A stretch of DNA of 64,000 bases, taken from assembly GCA_014873095.1 (NCBI GenBank), contig CP050848.1:2418001-2482000 (forward strand), in the 5' to 3' direction. Shown here in pieces: positions 34,927 through 43,254 of this stretch (the stretch's first letter is position 1; every line of letters begins with the position of its first letter). Under the pieces are notes generated by a model. It was not told the origin of the DNA. It saw only the letters and a list, made by a program, of their open reading frames with translations, and searched no databases. This stretch comes from Planctomycetales bacterium ZRK34 (GTDB taxonomy: Bacteria > Planctomycetota > Phycisphaerae > Phycisphaerales > Zrk34). The translations under genes and the position numbers were made by a program.

Positions 34927-36297
34927 ATGTCGTCATCGATCAGTCGTCGTATGTTGGTCAAAGCGGTTGCCGGAACTTCGATGTTGGGATTTCCGACGAT
35001 CGTGCCTTCGAGCGTGTTCGGCCGGGACGCGCCGAGCAACACGCTGAACATTGCGGCGATCGGCACGGGCAGTCGGGCCTCGTCAAACATTCTCGGCAAT
35101 CTCGCCAAGCGTCCGCCAGCCGGTGCGAAGCTGCGCGTGGCCTGCGACTGCTTCAAACACAAGCGGGATCGTTTCGCCGACGCGGTCAACCAGATTTACG
35201 GAAGCAACTACTGCCAGCCGATCGCTGATTTTCGAGAAGTGCTTCAGCGCGGCGACATCGACGGCGTGGCGATCAGCACGCAGGATCACTGGCATGTGCC
35301 GCTGGCCTACCACGCGGCGCTGGCGGGTAAGGACATGTACGTCGAAAAACCGCTGGGCACGGCAATGACATGGGCGTGGAAACTGCGCCGGGCGGTGGCT
35401 GATCACCACGTGATTTTTCAATACGGCACGCAGCAGCGCAGCGGCGGCGGATTCAAGCGGGCTGTCGAACTGGTGCGCAATGGATACATCGGAACGCTTC
35501 AGCGGATCGAGTGCTGGTGTCCGGACATGTCGACGCAGACGGGCCATGCGCATGTCAAATCCTACGGCTCGACAGCCCCGACCGAACCGCCGGCCGACAT
35601 GAATTACGAGATGTGGATCGGGCCGGCGCCGATGAAGCCGTACACCGTCGATCGCTGCACCAACCTCGGCGGGTTTCACATTTACGATTACGCGCTCGGG
35701 TTCATCGCCGGCTGGGGGGCTCATCCGCTGGACATTGCGCAGTGGGGCATGGACGCCGACGCCACCGGGCCGATCGCCTACGAAGGCGTCGGGAAGATTC
35801 CGCCGGTCGGCTCGCTGTGGGACACCATCGAATCGTGGGATGTGACCTGTCGCTATGCCAACGGTGTACAGATGCGATTCATGGATCATCGCGCCGCCCG
35901 GCCGATTGTCGAGAAGATGTCGCGCCGGCCGTGGCGCGACCACGGGACGACGTTTTACGGCGACGAGGGTTGGGTCAGCGTCGACCGTGGCGGGTGTTAC
36001 CTCAACCTCAAGGGCGAGCCCGTCAACGCCTACAAGTTCGAGTTGAAAGCCTCGGACTGGCGGGCCGGCGGCGGCAACAACCAGGTGCACAACTGGATCG
36101 ACTGCATGCGCACGCGACAGGCGCCGATCAACCCGCTGGAATCCGCCATCCGCTCGGACACGATCAGCCATCTGTCGGACATCACCATCCGCACCGGCCG
36201 ACCGCTGAAGTGGGATCCGGCACGCGAGGCGATTATCGATGATGCGGTGGCGTCGAAGATGCTCGACCGCCCGATGCGCGAGCCCTGGACGATGTGA
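34927..36297 (+). CDS. Tat-exported Gfo/Idh/MocA family oxidoreductase
   Basis: A 456-residue protein. The twin-arginine leader SISRRMLVKAVAGTSMLGF predicts folded export. A Rossmann domain follows, with LNIAAIGTGSRASSNILG (about 39) and, near about 140, the EKPLG-type motif YVEKPLGTAM that carries the catalytic lysine. The C-terminal domain has GFHIYDYALGFIAGWGAHPLD in two adjoining stretches. Members oxidise or hydrolyse sugars using NAD(P). Planctomycetes have many exported copies linked to sulfatases, as here. GGAGG about eight bases upstream supports ATG 34927. No partner reductase is adjacent. Confidence 0.9.
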   Translation: MSSSISRRMLVKAVAGTSMLGFPTIVPSSVFGRDAPSNTLNIAAIGTGSRASSNILGNLAKRPPAGAKLRVACDCFKHKRDRFADAVNQIYGSNYCQPIADFREVLQRGDIDGVAISTQDHWHVPLAYHAALAGKDMYVEKPLGTAMTWAWKLRRAVADHHVIFQYGTQQRSGGGFKRAVELVRNGYIGTLQRIECWCPDMSTQTGHAHVKSYGSTAPTEPPADMNYEMWIGPAPMKPYTVDRCTNLGGFHIYDYALGFIAGWGAHPLDIAQWGMDADATGPIAYEGVGKIPPVGSLWDTIESWDVTCRYANGVQMRFMDHRAARPIVEKMSRRPWRDHGTTFYGDEGWVSVDRGGCYLNLKGEPVNAYKFELKASDWRAGGGNNQVHNWIDCMRTRQAPINPLESAIRSDTISHLSDITIRTGRPLKWDPAREAIIDDAVASKMLDRPMREPWTM

Positions 36298-36316
36298 ACG
36301 GCTGCCCCGGGTCAAC

Positions 36317-37459
36317 TCATCCGCGCACGCGATTGCGATATTCCACCGGCCAGCATCCGACTTCCCGGTGAAAGGCGCGACTGAACGAGGCGGCGGTGGC
36401 GAAACCGCATGCCTCGCTGATATGCCCGACGGTCGCGAGGGTTTCACCGAGCATCGTGCAGGCGTTCTGCATGCGGACGGCGGCGAGTTCTTCGTGTACC
36501 GATCGACCCAGTGCCTTGGCGAAGCGGCGATCAAGCGTGCGGCGGGAAACGCCGACGGCTTCGGCAACATGGTCGACGCTGATCGGCTCGCCGGCGCGGT
36601 CGCGGATGAACCGGGCGGCGGACTCGACGGCGGTGTCCTGCACGGCCAGCGCGGCCGTCGACCCGCGCAGCGTCACGCCGGTTGGGAGAATCTGACGCTG
36701 CGGCGTTTTGATCGTGAGTCGTCGCATCGCGCGGTCGAGCATGCCCGCCGCCTGCAAGCCGATGTGTTCCGCCGGCACGTTGATGCTCGACAGCGACGGC
36801 CAGGTGAGCTTCGAGACCAGGTCGTCATTGCCGATGCCGAGCACCGCCACGCGATCGGGCACGGCAAACTGCGACCAGTGGCAACCCGCCAGCACGCGCT
36901 CGCCGAGCTTGTCGTCAAACGTGAGTATGCCCACAGGCTTGGGCAGCGCGGTCAGCCAGTTGATCAGCGGCTTCATGCGCGATTCGCCTTCAGCGATGCG
37001 CTGTGAAAAAGCGCGTAGCTTGAACCCGTCGGCCGCCAGGTGTTCAGCGAAGTAAATCTGACGCTCGGTCGAAGCGCGTTTGCCGCGCACGCCGCAGTAG
37101 GCGAAATGTTTGAACCCGAGGCGGGTCAGCGACTCGGCGGCGAGGCGGCCGACTTCGTGATTATCCAGCGAGACCGACAGGGGCACGTCGACTTCGGAGA
37201 TGGCGGTTTCAACCAGCGGCACGCGGAGTCGCGCCGCGGCGTCGACGAGGGCCTGATCGGCGATGTAGGTGATGATGCCGTGGGGTTTGAGGCGGAGCAC
37301 TTCGCCGGCGGCGTCGCGACCGCGCTGACGGACCAGCATCATGCGCCACCCGTGCTGCTGGGCGTACTCGGCCACGCCGCGCAATCGCCGTCGGCCGGCG
37401 CCATCGCGCGTGTCGATGCAGATTGCGGCACAGGTGGGTGATTTCGGCGGACTTTTCAT
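36317..37459 (-). CDS. XylR-like transcriptional regulator (LacI-type sensor + AraC DNA-binding)
   Basis: A 380-residue protein. The N-terminal periplasmic-binding-like sensor (about 10-270) contains RLRGVAEYAQQHGWRM and SVSLDNHEVGRLAAESL. Near about 190, FDDKLGERVL and VLGIGNDDLVS are typical LacI/XylR core segments. The C-terminal AraC helix-turn-helix pair is at about 285-378, with VDHVAEAVGVSRRTLDRRF and ISEACGFATAASFSRAFHRE. This architecture matches E. coli XylR-type sugar-responsive activators. It is divergent from the catabolic run starting at 37753 and very likely controls it; a set of phased repeats lies between. Confidence 0.92.
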   Translation of the reverse strand: MKSPPKSPTCAAICIDTRDGAGRRRLRGVAEYAQQHGWRMMLVRQRGRDAAGEVLRLKPHGIITYIADQALVDAAARLRVPLVETAISEVDVPLSVSLDNHEVGRLAAESLTRLGFKHFAYCGVRGKRASTERQIYFAEHLAADGFKLRAFSQRIAEGESRMKPLINWLTALPKPVGILTFDDKLGERVLAGCHWSQFAVPDRVAVLGIGNDDLVSKLTWPSLSSINVPAEHIGLQAAGMLDRAMRRLTIKTPQRQILPTGVTLRGSTAALAVQDTAVESAARFIRDRAGEPISVDHVAEAVGVSRRTLDRRFAKALGRSVHEELAAVRMQNACTMLGETLATVGHISEACGFATAASFSRAFHREVGCWPVEYRNRVRG

Positions 37460-37492
37460 GCGTCAGAGGGTCTTTTTAATGTGTCCAGAAAT

Positions 37493-37519
37493 GTCATTTA
37501 TTTGTCATTATAAGTCATT
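37493..37519 (+). promoter_or_regulatory. Three phased GTCATT direct repeats, candidate XylR-like operator
   Basis: GTCATT occurs at 37493-37498, 37504-37509 and 37514-37519, spaced 11 and 10 bases apart (one helical turn). They lie in the gap between the regulator and the sugar operon. Direct half-sites on one helix face are characteristic of AraC-family binding. On the minus strand TATAAT overlaps them, which would allow autorepression of the regulator. Confidence 0.6.
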
Positions 37520-37608
37520 GCAGTTTGTTGCGGCCACCCCGTACACTGGCTGACGAGGTTTTCATGGTCATGTGATTTGATGACGTCAATTCATGCAAAG
37601 AGTTGAGC

Positions 37609-37755
37609 TATGCGTCAATGGGTGTGGCTGGTGATGACGACCGTCGGGGCAGGTACACCGGCGACGGCGCGCCTGCAGGCGGCGATCAGCGCCATCGATA
37701 CCCAGGCTCTATGCATCGATCCACCGGCCGACGATTCAACCAGGAGCATCTCATG
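37609..37755 (+). CDS. Possible short leader ORF overlapping the DUF6259 gene
   Basis: A 48-codon frame (MRQWVWLVMTTVGAG...) whose TGA overlaps the ATG of the next gene by one or two bases at 37753. GAG lies just upstream of its ATG. It may be a translated leader coupled to the next gene, or chance. No homology recognised. Confidence 0.3.
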
Positions 37756-39912
37756 ATCCAGCACACCCACCGATGGATATGGCTCTGGATGTTGTGCCTT
37801 GCGGTCATTGTGGGCTTGAACCACGAGGCTGCGGCGGTAACGCCGATCGCGCTGAAGACTTCGCAGGCCAGTCTGTTGATCGACGAGCAGGGGCGCATCG
37901 CCCTGAAGCCTGATGACGCCGCCATCCCGTCGCCGGCGGATTTCCAATCGCCGCTCTGGGTGATCACGCTTGCCGAAGGCGCCGATGTGTTTACCCCCGG
38001 TCGCGCGGTGACCGCCCGCGCTGAGGGCAAGCCGCAGATTACAAAAGTCGATGGCGGCGTGCGGCTGGTCTACGACAAGGTGCGCTGCAACCAGACCGAC
38101 CTCGACATTCAGCTCGATCTGAAAATCACCGTCGCCGGCGATGAGTTTCGCTTCGACAGCACGATCGTCAACAAAACCCGCAACTGGATCGTGCGGTATT
38201 GGAAATACCCCATTCTGCTGGACATCGAGGCGCACGGCGGCCGCGCGGAATCCGAGGCGCCGGTGGTGTACTGCCCCGATGGGCTCGGCCGTCGATACAC
38301 GACGCGACAGGCGTTCGGGCCACGTCGCGAGTTTGCTTATCCGAGCCGACTGGCCACGATGCAATGGTTGACTTTCACGACGCCGGCGGGGGGGCTCTAC
38401 TTCGCATCGCATGATGAAAAGTGTGCCGCGAAAACCTTCGCCATCGCCGAGGGACGCGGGGCCGGTTACGACGTCTCGCTGATGCATCGGCCTTATTGTG
38501 CGCCGGGCGTATCGTGGGACGCGCCGACGACGGTCGTCATGTCATACCGCGGGTCGTGGCACGCCGCGGCGCAGCACTATCGGCAGTGGGTTGCATCGTG
38601 GCTGGATGTGATGGGCCGGCCCCAGTGGGCGCAGAACAGCACCGGCTGGCTGCTGGCGATCCTCAAGCAGCAGAACGGCGACCTGATGTGGGACTACAGC
38701 GCGCTGGATCGCCTGGCTGATCTCGCCGAGGCGCGCGGGCTCGACACGCTCGGGCTCTTCGGCTGGGCGCACGGCGGCCACGATCGAGAATATCCCGACT
38801 ACATTCCCGACCCGAGCATGGGCGGCCCGCAGACGCTTCGTGAATCGATCGCTCGGGTCCGTCGGCGCGGTCTGCATGTGATCCTCTACGCCAACGGGCA
38901 GTTGATCGATTCAGCGACTGAGTTTTATCGTTTGCAGGGCACACAGACGATGGTCGCCGATCGCTATGGCAAGCCGCTGATTCAGATGTACAACAAGTTC
39001 AAATCCACTTCGACGCCGCTGTTCGTCACCGCCTGCACCGCCGCGCCGGCGTGGCGACAGCGCTTGATGAAGTTGGCGCAGCAGGCCCACGATCTCGGGG
39101 CCGACGGCATTCTGTACGACCAGCTCGGCGTGGTCGGTCCCAAGGAATGCTTCGAGAGTCGTCACGGTCACAGCACCCCCGCCGCGTCCGAAGACCGGTT
39201 TGACCTGATCCGCCAGATCGCCCGGCCGATGCACCAGCTCGATCCAAACTTCATCGTCATGACCGAAGGCGTCGTCGATGCCGAGCAGGCGGACATTCCG
39301 TACTTTCACGGTTGCGGCACCGGCTTCGGCTACTTCACCCCCTCGGCCGCGGCGACGCCGTTTCCCGAGCTGTTCCGTTACACGTTTCCGCAGGTCGTCG
39401 CGACCGAGCGTATCCCCAATCCGTTTTTGACCCGCAACTACGCCAACTTCGCCTGCATCTATGGTCTGCGTTTTGAGATCGAATCGCGCTACACCGGCGA
39501 TGTGAAATACCTGACCAGCGATCAGGTTCCGACGCCGGCCGAGTACGCCGATTGCAATTCACCGCCGGATGTGCAACTGCTTCAGAAAGTGCCGCGTGAC
39601 GAGTCGTCAGCCTACATGCGCCGCGTGGCGGAGTTCCGTCGTACGCACGGCGACCTGCTGCTGCGTGGGCGATTCATCGATCTCGACGGCGTGCATGTCG
39701 AAGCTGAGCAGGTCGTCGGTAAAGCGTTTGAATCCGATACGCAGATCGGCGTGCTGCTGTGGAACCCGACGGATCAGAATCAGTCGGCGAAAGTGACCGT
39801 TGATGGCGGTCGATACATCGCGGCCTTCGCGCCGGAAGCCGAAGGCCCGGTCGATGTGCATACGCCGATCGCTGCGGAGTCGATTCGACTGCTGATCTGG
39901 AACAAACCTTAA
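37753..39912 (+). CDS. Exported DUF6259 glycoside-hydrolase-like protein
   Basis: A 719-residue protein with a signal peptide (WIWLWMLCLAVIVGLNHEAAA). An N-terminal beta-sandwich (about 30-260, with LLIDEQGRIALKPDD) precedes a TIM-barrel-like domain (about 265-590). The barrel carries HYRQWVASWLDVMGRPQWAQ, LGLFGWAHGGHDREYPDYIP, HVILYANGQLID and ADGILYDQLGV. A C-terminal sandwich ends at 719. This layout matches DUF6259 proteins, thought to be glycosidases related to alpha-galactosidase-like clans. Candidate acids include the D in GILYDQLGV and the E in VMTEGVVD. AGGAG seven bases upstream supports ATG 37753. It is first in the six-gene sugar run. Confidence 0.82.
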   Translation: MIQHTHRWIWLWMLCLAVIVGLNHEAAAVTPIALKTSQASLLIDEQGRIALKPDDAAIPSPADFQSPLWVITLAEGADVFTPGRAVTARAEGKPQITKVDGGVRLVYDKVRCNQTDLDIQLDLKITVAGDEFRFDSTIVNKTRNWIVRYWKYPILLDIEAHGGRAESEAPVVYCPDGLGRRYTTRQAFGPRREFAYPSRLATMQWLTFTTPAGGLYFASHDEKCAAKTFAIAEGRGAGYDVSLMHRPYCAPGVSWDAPTTVVMSYRGSWHAAAQHYRQWVASWLDVMGRPQWAQNSTGWLLAILKQQNGDLMWDYSALDRLADLAEARGLDTLGLFGWAHGGHDREYPDYIPDPSMGGPQTLRESIARVRRRGLHVILYANGQLIDSATEFYRLQGTQTMVADRYGKPLIQMYNKFKSTSTPLFVTACTAAPAWRQRLMKLAQQAHDLGADGILYDQLGVVGPKECFESRHGHSTPAASEDRFDLIRQIARPMHQLDPNFIVMTEGVVDAEQADIPYFHGCGTGFGYFTPSAAATPFPELFRYTFPQVVATERIPNPFLTRNYANFACIYGLRFEIESRYTGDVKYLTSDQVPTPAEYADCNSPPDVQLLQKVPRDESSAYMRRVAEFRRTHGDLLLRGRFIDLDGVHVEAEQVVGKAFESDTQIGVLLWNPTDQNQSAKVTVDGGRYIAAFAPEAEGPVDVHTPIAAESIRLLIWNKP

Positions 39913-39934
39913 CCCGTTGCCAGTGAAATCGCCC

Positions 39935-41260
39935 ATGAAAAAACTGAACAAACAACCTGCCGCGCTGTCGCGAAACTACAAATGGGAATTGCTGGGGTTG
40001 TTGTGCCTGGCGTTTTTCTTCCACCAGGGCGATCGCGCGATCTACGGCGTGGTGCTGCCGCAGATCCGCGCCGAGCTTCAACTCACCGACGCGCAGCTCG
40101 GCTTCGTCGGCACGGTGTTGTTTTTCACGCTGGCGATTCTGATGCCGTTCGCGGGTTATCTCGGCGACATGCTCCGCAAAAAGTGGGTCATCACGGGCGC
40201 GATCCTGTTCTGGAGCAGTTCGACGATGTTTACCGGCCTCAGTCGCGGCGTGGTCAGTCTGACGATGCTGCGGAGCGTGGCGACGGCGGGGGGTGAATCC
40301 TTTTACGCGCCGGCGGCCTATGCACTGCTGGCGAAGTTTCATCGCGCGACGCGCGCCATCGCCATGTCGATCCACCAGGGGGCGTTGTACTTCGGCGTGA
40401 TGGTCAGCGGTTTTCTCGGCGGGTATATCGCTGAACAGTGGGGCTGGCGGGCCACGTTCTATGTGTACGGCATCGCGGGCATCCTGCTCGGGTTCATCTT
40501 CATCTTCCGCCTCAAAGACGACGAAGATCATCACGCCGGCGAGACTCCGCTCGATGCCCCCGAAGCCGCCGAAGCGCCGGCCCCTCCGACGCCGCGCCAG
40601 TGGCAGAACCCGCTGAAGATGCTCGGCATCCTCTTTCGCAAACCAACCGCGCTGCTGTTGACCGTCGGCTTCACCGCCATCGTCTTCGTCAACAACGCCT
40701 ACGTCGTCTGGGCCCCGGAATACCTGCATGAGAAGTTCGACCTCTCACTGACGCAGGCCGGCGGCTATTCGATGTTTTACCACCACATCACCGCGCTGAT
40801 CGGTGTGCTCATCGGCGGGACGCTATCGGATGCTTGGGTGAAAAAATACCCCCGTGCCCGCATGACGATGCAGACGGTCGCCATGCTGCTGGGCGCGCCG
40901 GCGATTGTTTACATGGGCTTGGCGCATTCGCCGATGATGGTTTATCTCGCGATGGCGGTGTTCGGCATGTTTCGCGGGTTGTACGAGTCGAACACGCACG
41001 CATCGCTGTTCGACGTGATCGAACCGGAATATCGCGCCTCGGCGGTGGGCGTGATGGTGATGCTGGCCTTCCTGGTCGGATCGCTGTCGCCGTGGCTGAT
41101 GGGCTACATGCGCGAGGTGATCGAGCCGGGCAAGGGGCTTTCGTACGCATTTGCCGGGTATGGACTGGCATATGTGATCGGCGGACTGGCCGTCGGTCTC
41201 GGGCTGCTGGTCTTTTTCAAAAATGACCGCATTGTGGAAGACTTGACGGAATCGCAATGA
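39935..41260 (+). CDS. MFS transporter (sugar-acid/ACS family-like)
   Basis: A 441-residue, 12-helix porter. It has an early FHQGDRAIYGVVLPQIRAEL, the loop 2-3 motif GYLGDMLRKKWVI (the MFS G-x-x-x-D-R/K-x-x-R/K pattern), and a central acidic proline-rich loop (EDHHAGETPLDAPEAAEAPA, about 203). The second half has NNAYVVWAPEYLHEKFDLSL and GTLSDAWVKKYPRARM. The pattern resembles anion:cation symporters for hexuronates and sugar acids. The start is ATG 39935. The stop overlaps the next ATG by four bases (ATGA), so the porter and dehydratase are translationally coupled. Confidence 0.9.
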   Translation: MKKLNKQPAALSRNYKWELLGLLCLAFFFHQGDRAIYGVVLPQIRAELQLTDAQLGFVGTVLFFTLAILMPFAGYLGDMLRKKWVITGAILFWSSSTMFTGLSRGVVSLTMLRSVATAGGESFYAPAAYALLAKFHRATRAIAMSIHQGALYFGVMVSGFLGGYIAEQWGWRATFYVYGIAGILLGFIFIFRLKDDEDHHAGETPLDAPEAAEAPAPPTPRQWQNPLKMLGILFRKPTALLLTVGFTAIVFVNNAYVVWAPEYLHEKFDLSLTQAGGYSMFYHHITALIGVLIGGTLSDAWVKKYPRARMTMQTVAMLLGAPAIVYMGLAHSPMMVYLAMAVFGMFRGLYESNTHASLFDVIEPEYRASAVGVMVMLAFLVGSLSPWLMGYMREVIEPGKGLSYAFAGYGLAYVIGGLAVGLGLLVFFKNDRIVEDLTESQ

Positions 41261-42417
41261 AAATCATCGAACTCAACACATACATCGTTCACTGCTACCG
41301 CACGAACTGGGTCTTTGTCAGCGTCGAAACCGACGAAGGCATTCGCGGGGTCGGCGAAGCGACGCTGGAGATGAAGGAAAAAGCCGTCGAGGCCGCCGTG
41401 CTGGAACTGCGCGACTACCTGATCGGTAAAGACCCGTGCGAGATCGAGCGCCACTTCCACGTGATGTATCGCGACTCATACTGGCGGACGGGGCCGGTGC
41501 TGATGTCGGCGCTCAGTGCGGTGGAGATGGCATTGTGGGACATTTCGGCGCGGGCGCTGGACGTGCCGGTGTATCGCCTGTTCGGCGGCAAGTGCAACGA
41601 CGGCGTCAAGGCCTACGCCAACGCATGGTTCGCCGGCGCCAAGACGCCCGAAGCCTTTGCGGAGAAAGCGAAGATCGCCGCCGACCGTGGATTCGCCGCG
41701 CTGAAGTGGGATCCATTCGGCAGCGCCTACCTGACGATGTCGGCCAAGGCGATCGACGAGTCGATGGCCGTCGTCGGCGCGGTGCGCCAGGCGGTGGGCA
41801 ACAGCATCGATCTGCTGATCGAAGGCCACGGGCGATTCAATGTGCCGACAGCCTGCACATTGGCGCGTGAGTTGGAGCCGTTCAACCCGCTGTTTTTCGA
41901 GGAGCCGGTGCCGCCGGACAATCTCGACGCCCTGGCGGATGTGCGAAGCAAATCGCGCATTCCCATCGCAGCGGGCGAGCGGCTGTATCACCGCACGCAG
42001 TTTCGCGAGTTGTTTGAAAAACGGGCTGCGGATGTGGTGCAGCCGGACATCTCGCACGCGGGGGGGCTCAGCGAGTGCCGAAAGATCGCGGCGATGGCCG
42101 AGGCGTATCACATTCCGTTCGCTCCGCACAACCCCAGCGGGCCGATCGCCAACGCGGCGACGCTTCAACTGGCCGCCTGCACGCCGAACTTCTTTCTGCT
42201 GGAAACGATGTACTCAGACATTCCCTGGCGGAAGGATCTGACGACGGAAAGCCTCGTGTTCAAGGATGGCCTGTTCGAGATACCCGACGGGCCGGGGCTG
42301 GGCGTGGAACTGAACGTCGAAGCGTTTGCGGATCATCCGTACGAGGCTCGCCCGCTGCGTCACTACCGCGGCGATCTGACGGACATCCGCCCCGTCGGAG
42401 CCGAGCCTTATTTTTGA
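41257..42417 (+). CDS. Enolase-superfamily sugar-acid dehydratase (GalD/MR subgroup)
   Basis: A 386-residue mandelate racemase/muconate lactonising enzyme family member. The capping domain (about 1-115) has YRDSYWRTGPVLMSALSAVE. The barrel holds LKWDPFG (about 149), IEGHGRF (about 188), FFEEPVPP (about 213), AAGERLYHR (about 238), DISHAGG (about 264) and FAPHNPSGP (about 288). EGHGRF, FEEP and GER supply three metal ligands, and the late histidine is the acid in D-galactonate/related dehydratases. It should dehydrate an aldonic acid to a 2-keto-3-deoxy acid. The natural sugar is not certain. It overlaps the porter gene. Confidence 0.9.
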   Translation: MKIIELNTYIVHCYRTNWVFVSVETDEGIRGVGEATLEMKEKAVEAAVLELRDYLIGKDPCEIERHFHVMYRDSYWRTGPVLMSALSAVEMALWDISARALDVPVYRLFGGKCNDGVKAYANAWFAGAKTPEAFAEKAKIAADRGFAALKWDPFGSAYLTMSAKAIDESMAVVGAVRQAVGNSIDLLIEGHGRFNVPTACTLARELEPFNPLFFEEPVPPDNLDALADVRSKSRIPIAAGERLYHRTQFRELFEKRAADVVQPDISHAGGLSECRKIAAMAEAYHIPFAPHNPSGPIANAATLQLAACTPNFFLLETMYSDIPWRKDLTTESLVFKDGLFEIPDGPGLGVELNVEAFADHPYEARPLRHYRGDLTDIRPVGAEPYF

Positions 42418-42438
42418 TTCATGATCGAGAGGATCACG

Positions 42439-43206
42439 ATGTTTGAAGGTAAAAACGTGTTGGTCACCGGGTCGGCTCACAACGTGGGCTTCGGCATGGC
42501 CAAAGTATTCGCCGATTACGGCGCGACGGTGTTCGTACACGGGCCGACTGCGGAAGAGACGACCGCCGCGGCCGAAGCGCTGTCGGCCAAAGGCGGGCGA
42601 TACATCCCCGTCGCGGCGGATGTGCGACATGAAGATGAAGTGGCCCGCGCGTTCGAGTTCATTGCACAGCAGGTCGGCGGGCTCGACGTGCTGATCAACA
42701 ACGCGTGTCATCTCGGGCTCGGCCATCGCTTTCTCGACATGCCGATGGACTTTTTCGACGACGTGCTGGCGGTGAACCTGCGCGGCTACGCGCTGTGCGC
42801 TCAGTTGGCAGCCCGTCAGATGATCACACGCGGCGGCGGGGCGATCGTGAATATCGGTTCCAACACGGCCGGTCGCGCCCTCGGCGATCGCGCGGCGTAC
42901 ATCGCTTCCAAGGGGGGCGTGGAAAGTCTGACGCGCGCGATCGCGGTCGAACTCGGCGAGCATCGGATTCGTGTCAACTGCGTGATCCCGGGGTACATCC
43001 ACACCGAGCGGTGGAACACGCTGACGGAGGAAGTCAAACAGCGGCGGTGGACGAATGTGCCGCTGGGTCGCGAGTCGACGCCGCAGGACATCGGCGAAGC
43101 GGCGGCTTTTCTGGCATCGGACAAAGCCGGCAACATCACCGGCGAATGCCTGCGGGTGTCAGGCGGCATCGACATCCAACTGGTGCCGCCGGATTGTGCG
43201 GTCTGA
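42439..43206 (+). CDS. SDR family oxidoreductase
   Basis: A 255-residue classical short-chain dehydrogenase. The cofactor motif is VTGSAHNVGFGMAK (about 9-22), with NNA in LINNACHLGLG (about 85), catalytic serine in NIGSNTAGR (about 137) and the Y-x-x-x-K pair in AAYIASKGG (about 151). The C-terminus GNITGECLRVSGG is typical of sugar dehydrogenases. In this operon it would oxidise a sugar to a lactone at C1 before the SMP-30 lactonase acts. The start is ATG 42439, with GAGAGGA seven bases before; an in-frame ATG at 42421 is less likely. Confidence 0.9.
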   Translation: MFEGKNVLVTGSAHNVGFGMAKVFADYGATVFVHGPTAEETTAAAEALSAKGGRYIPVAADVRHEDEVARAFEFIAQQVGGLDVLINNACHLGLGHRFLDMPMDFFDDVLAVNLRGYALCAQLAARQMITRGGGAIVNIGSNTAGRALGDRAAYIASKGGVESLTRAIAVELGEHRIRVNCVIPGYIHTERWNTLTEEVKQRRWTNVPLGRESTPQDIGEAAAFLASDKAGNITGECLRVSGGIDIQLVPPDCAV

Positions 43207-43254
43207 CCGGCCCGACTTTCACACGAAATATATTTTCTCTTTGGGTAAAACGTC

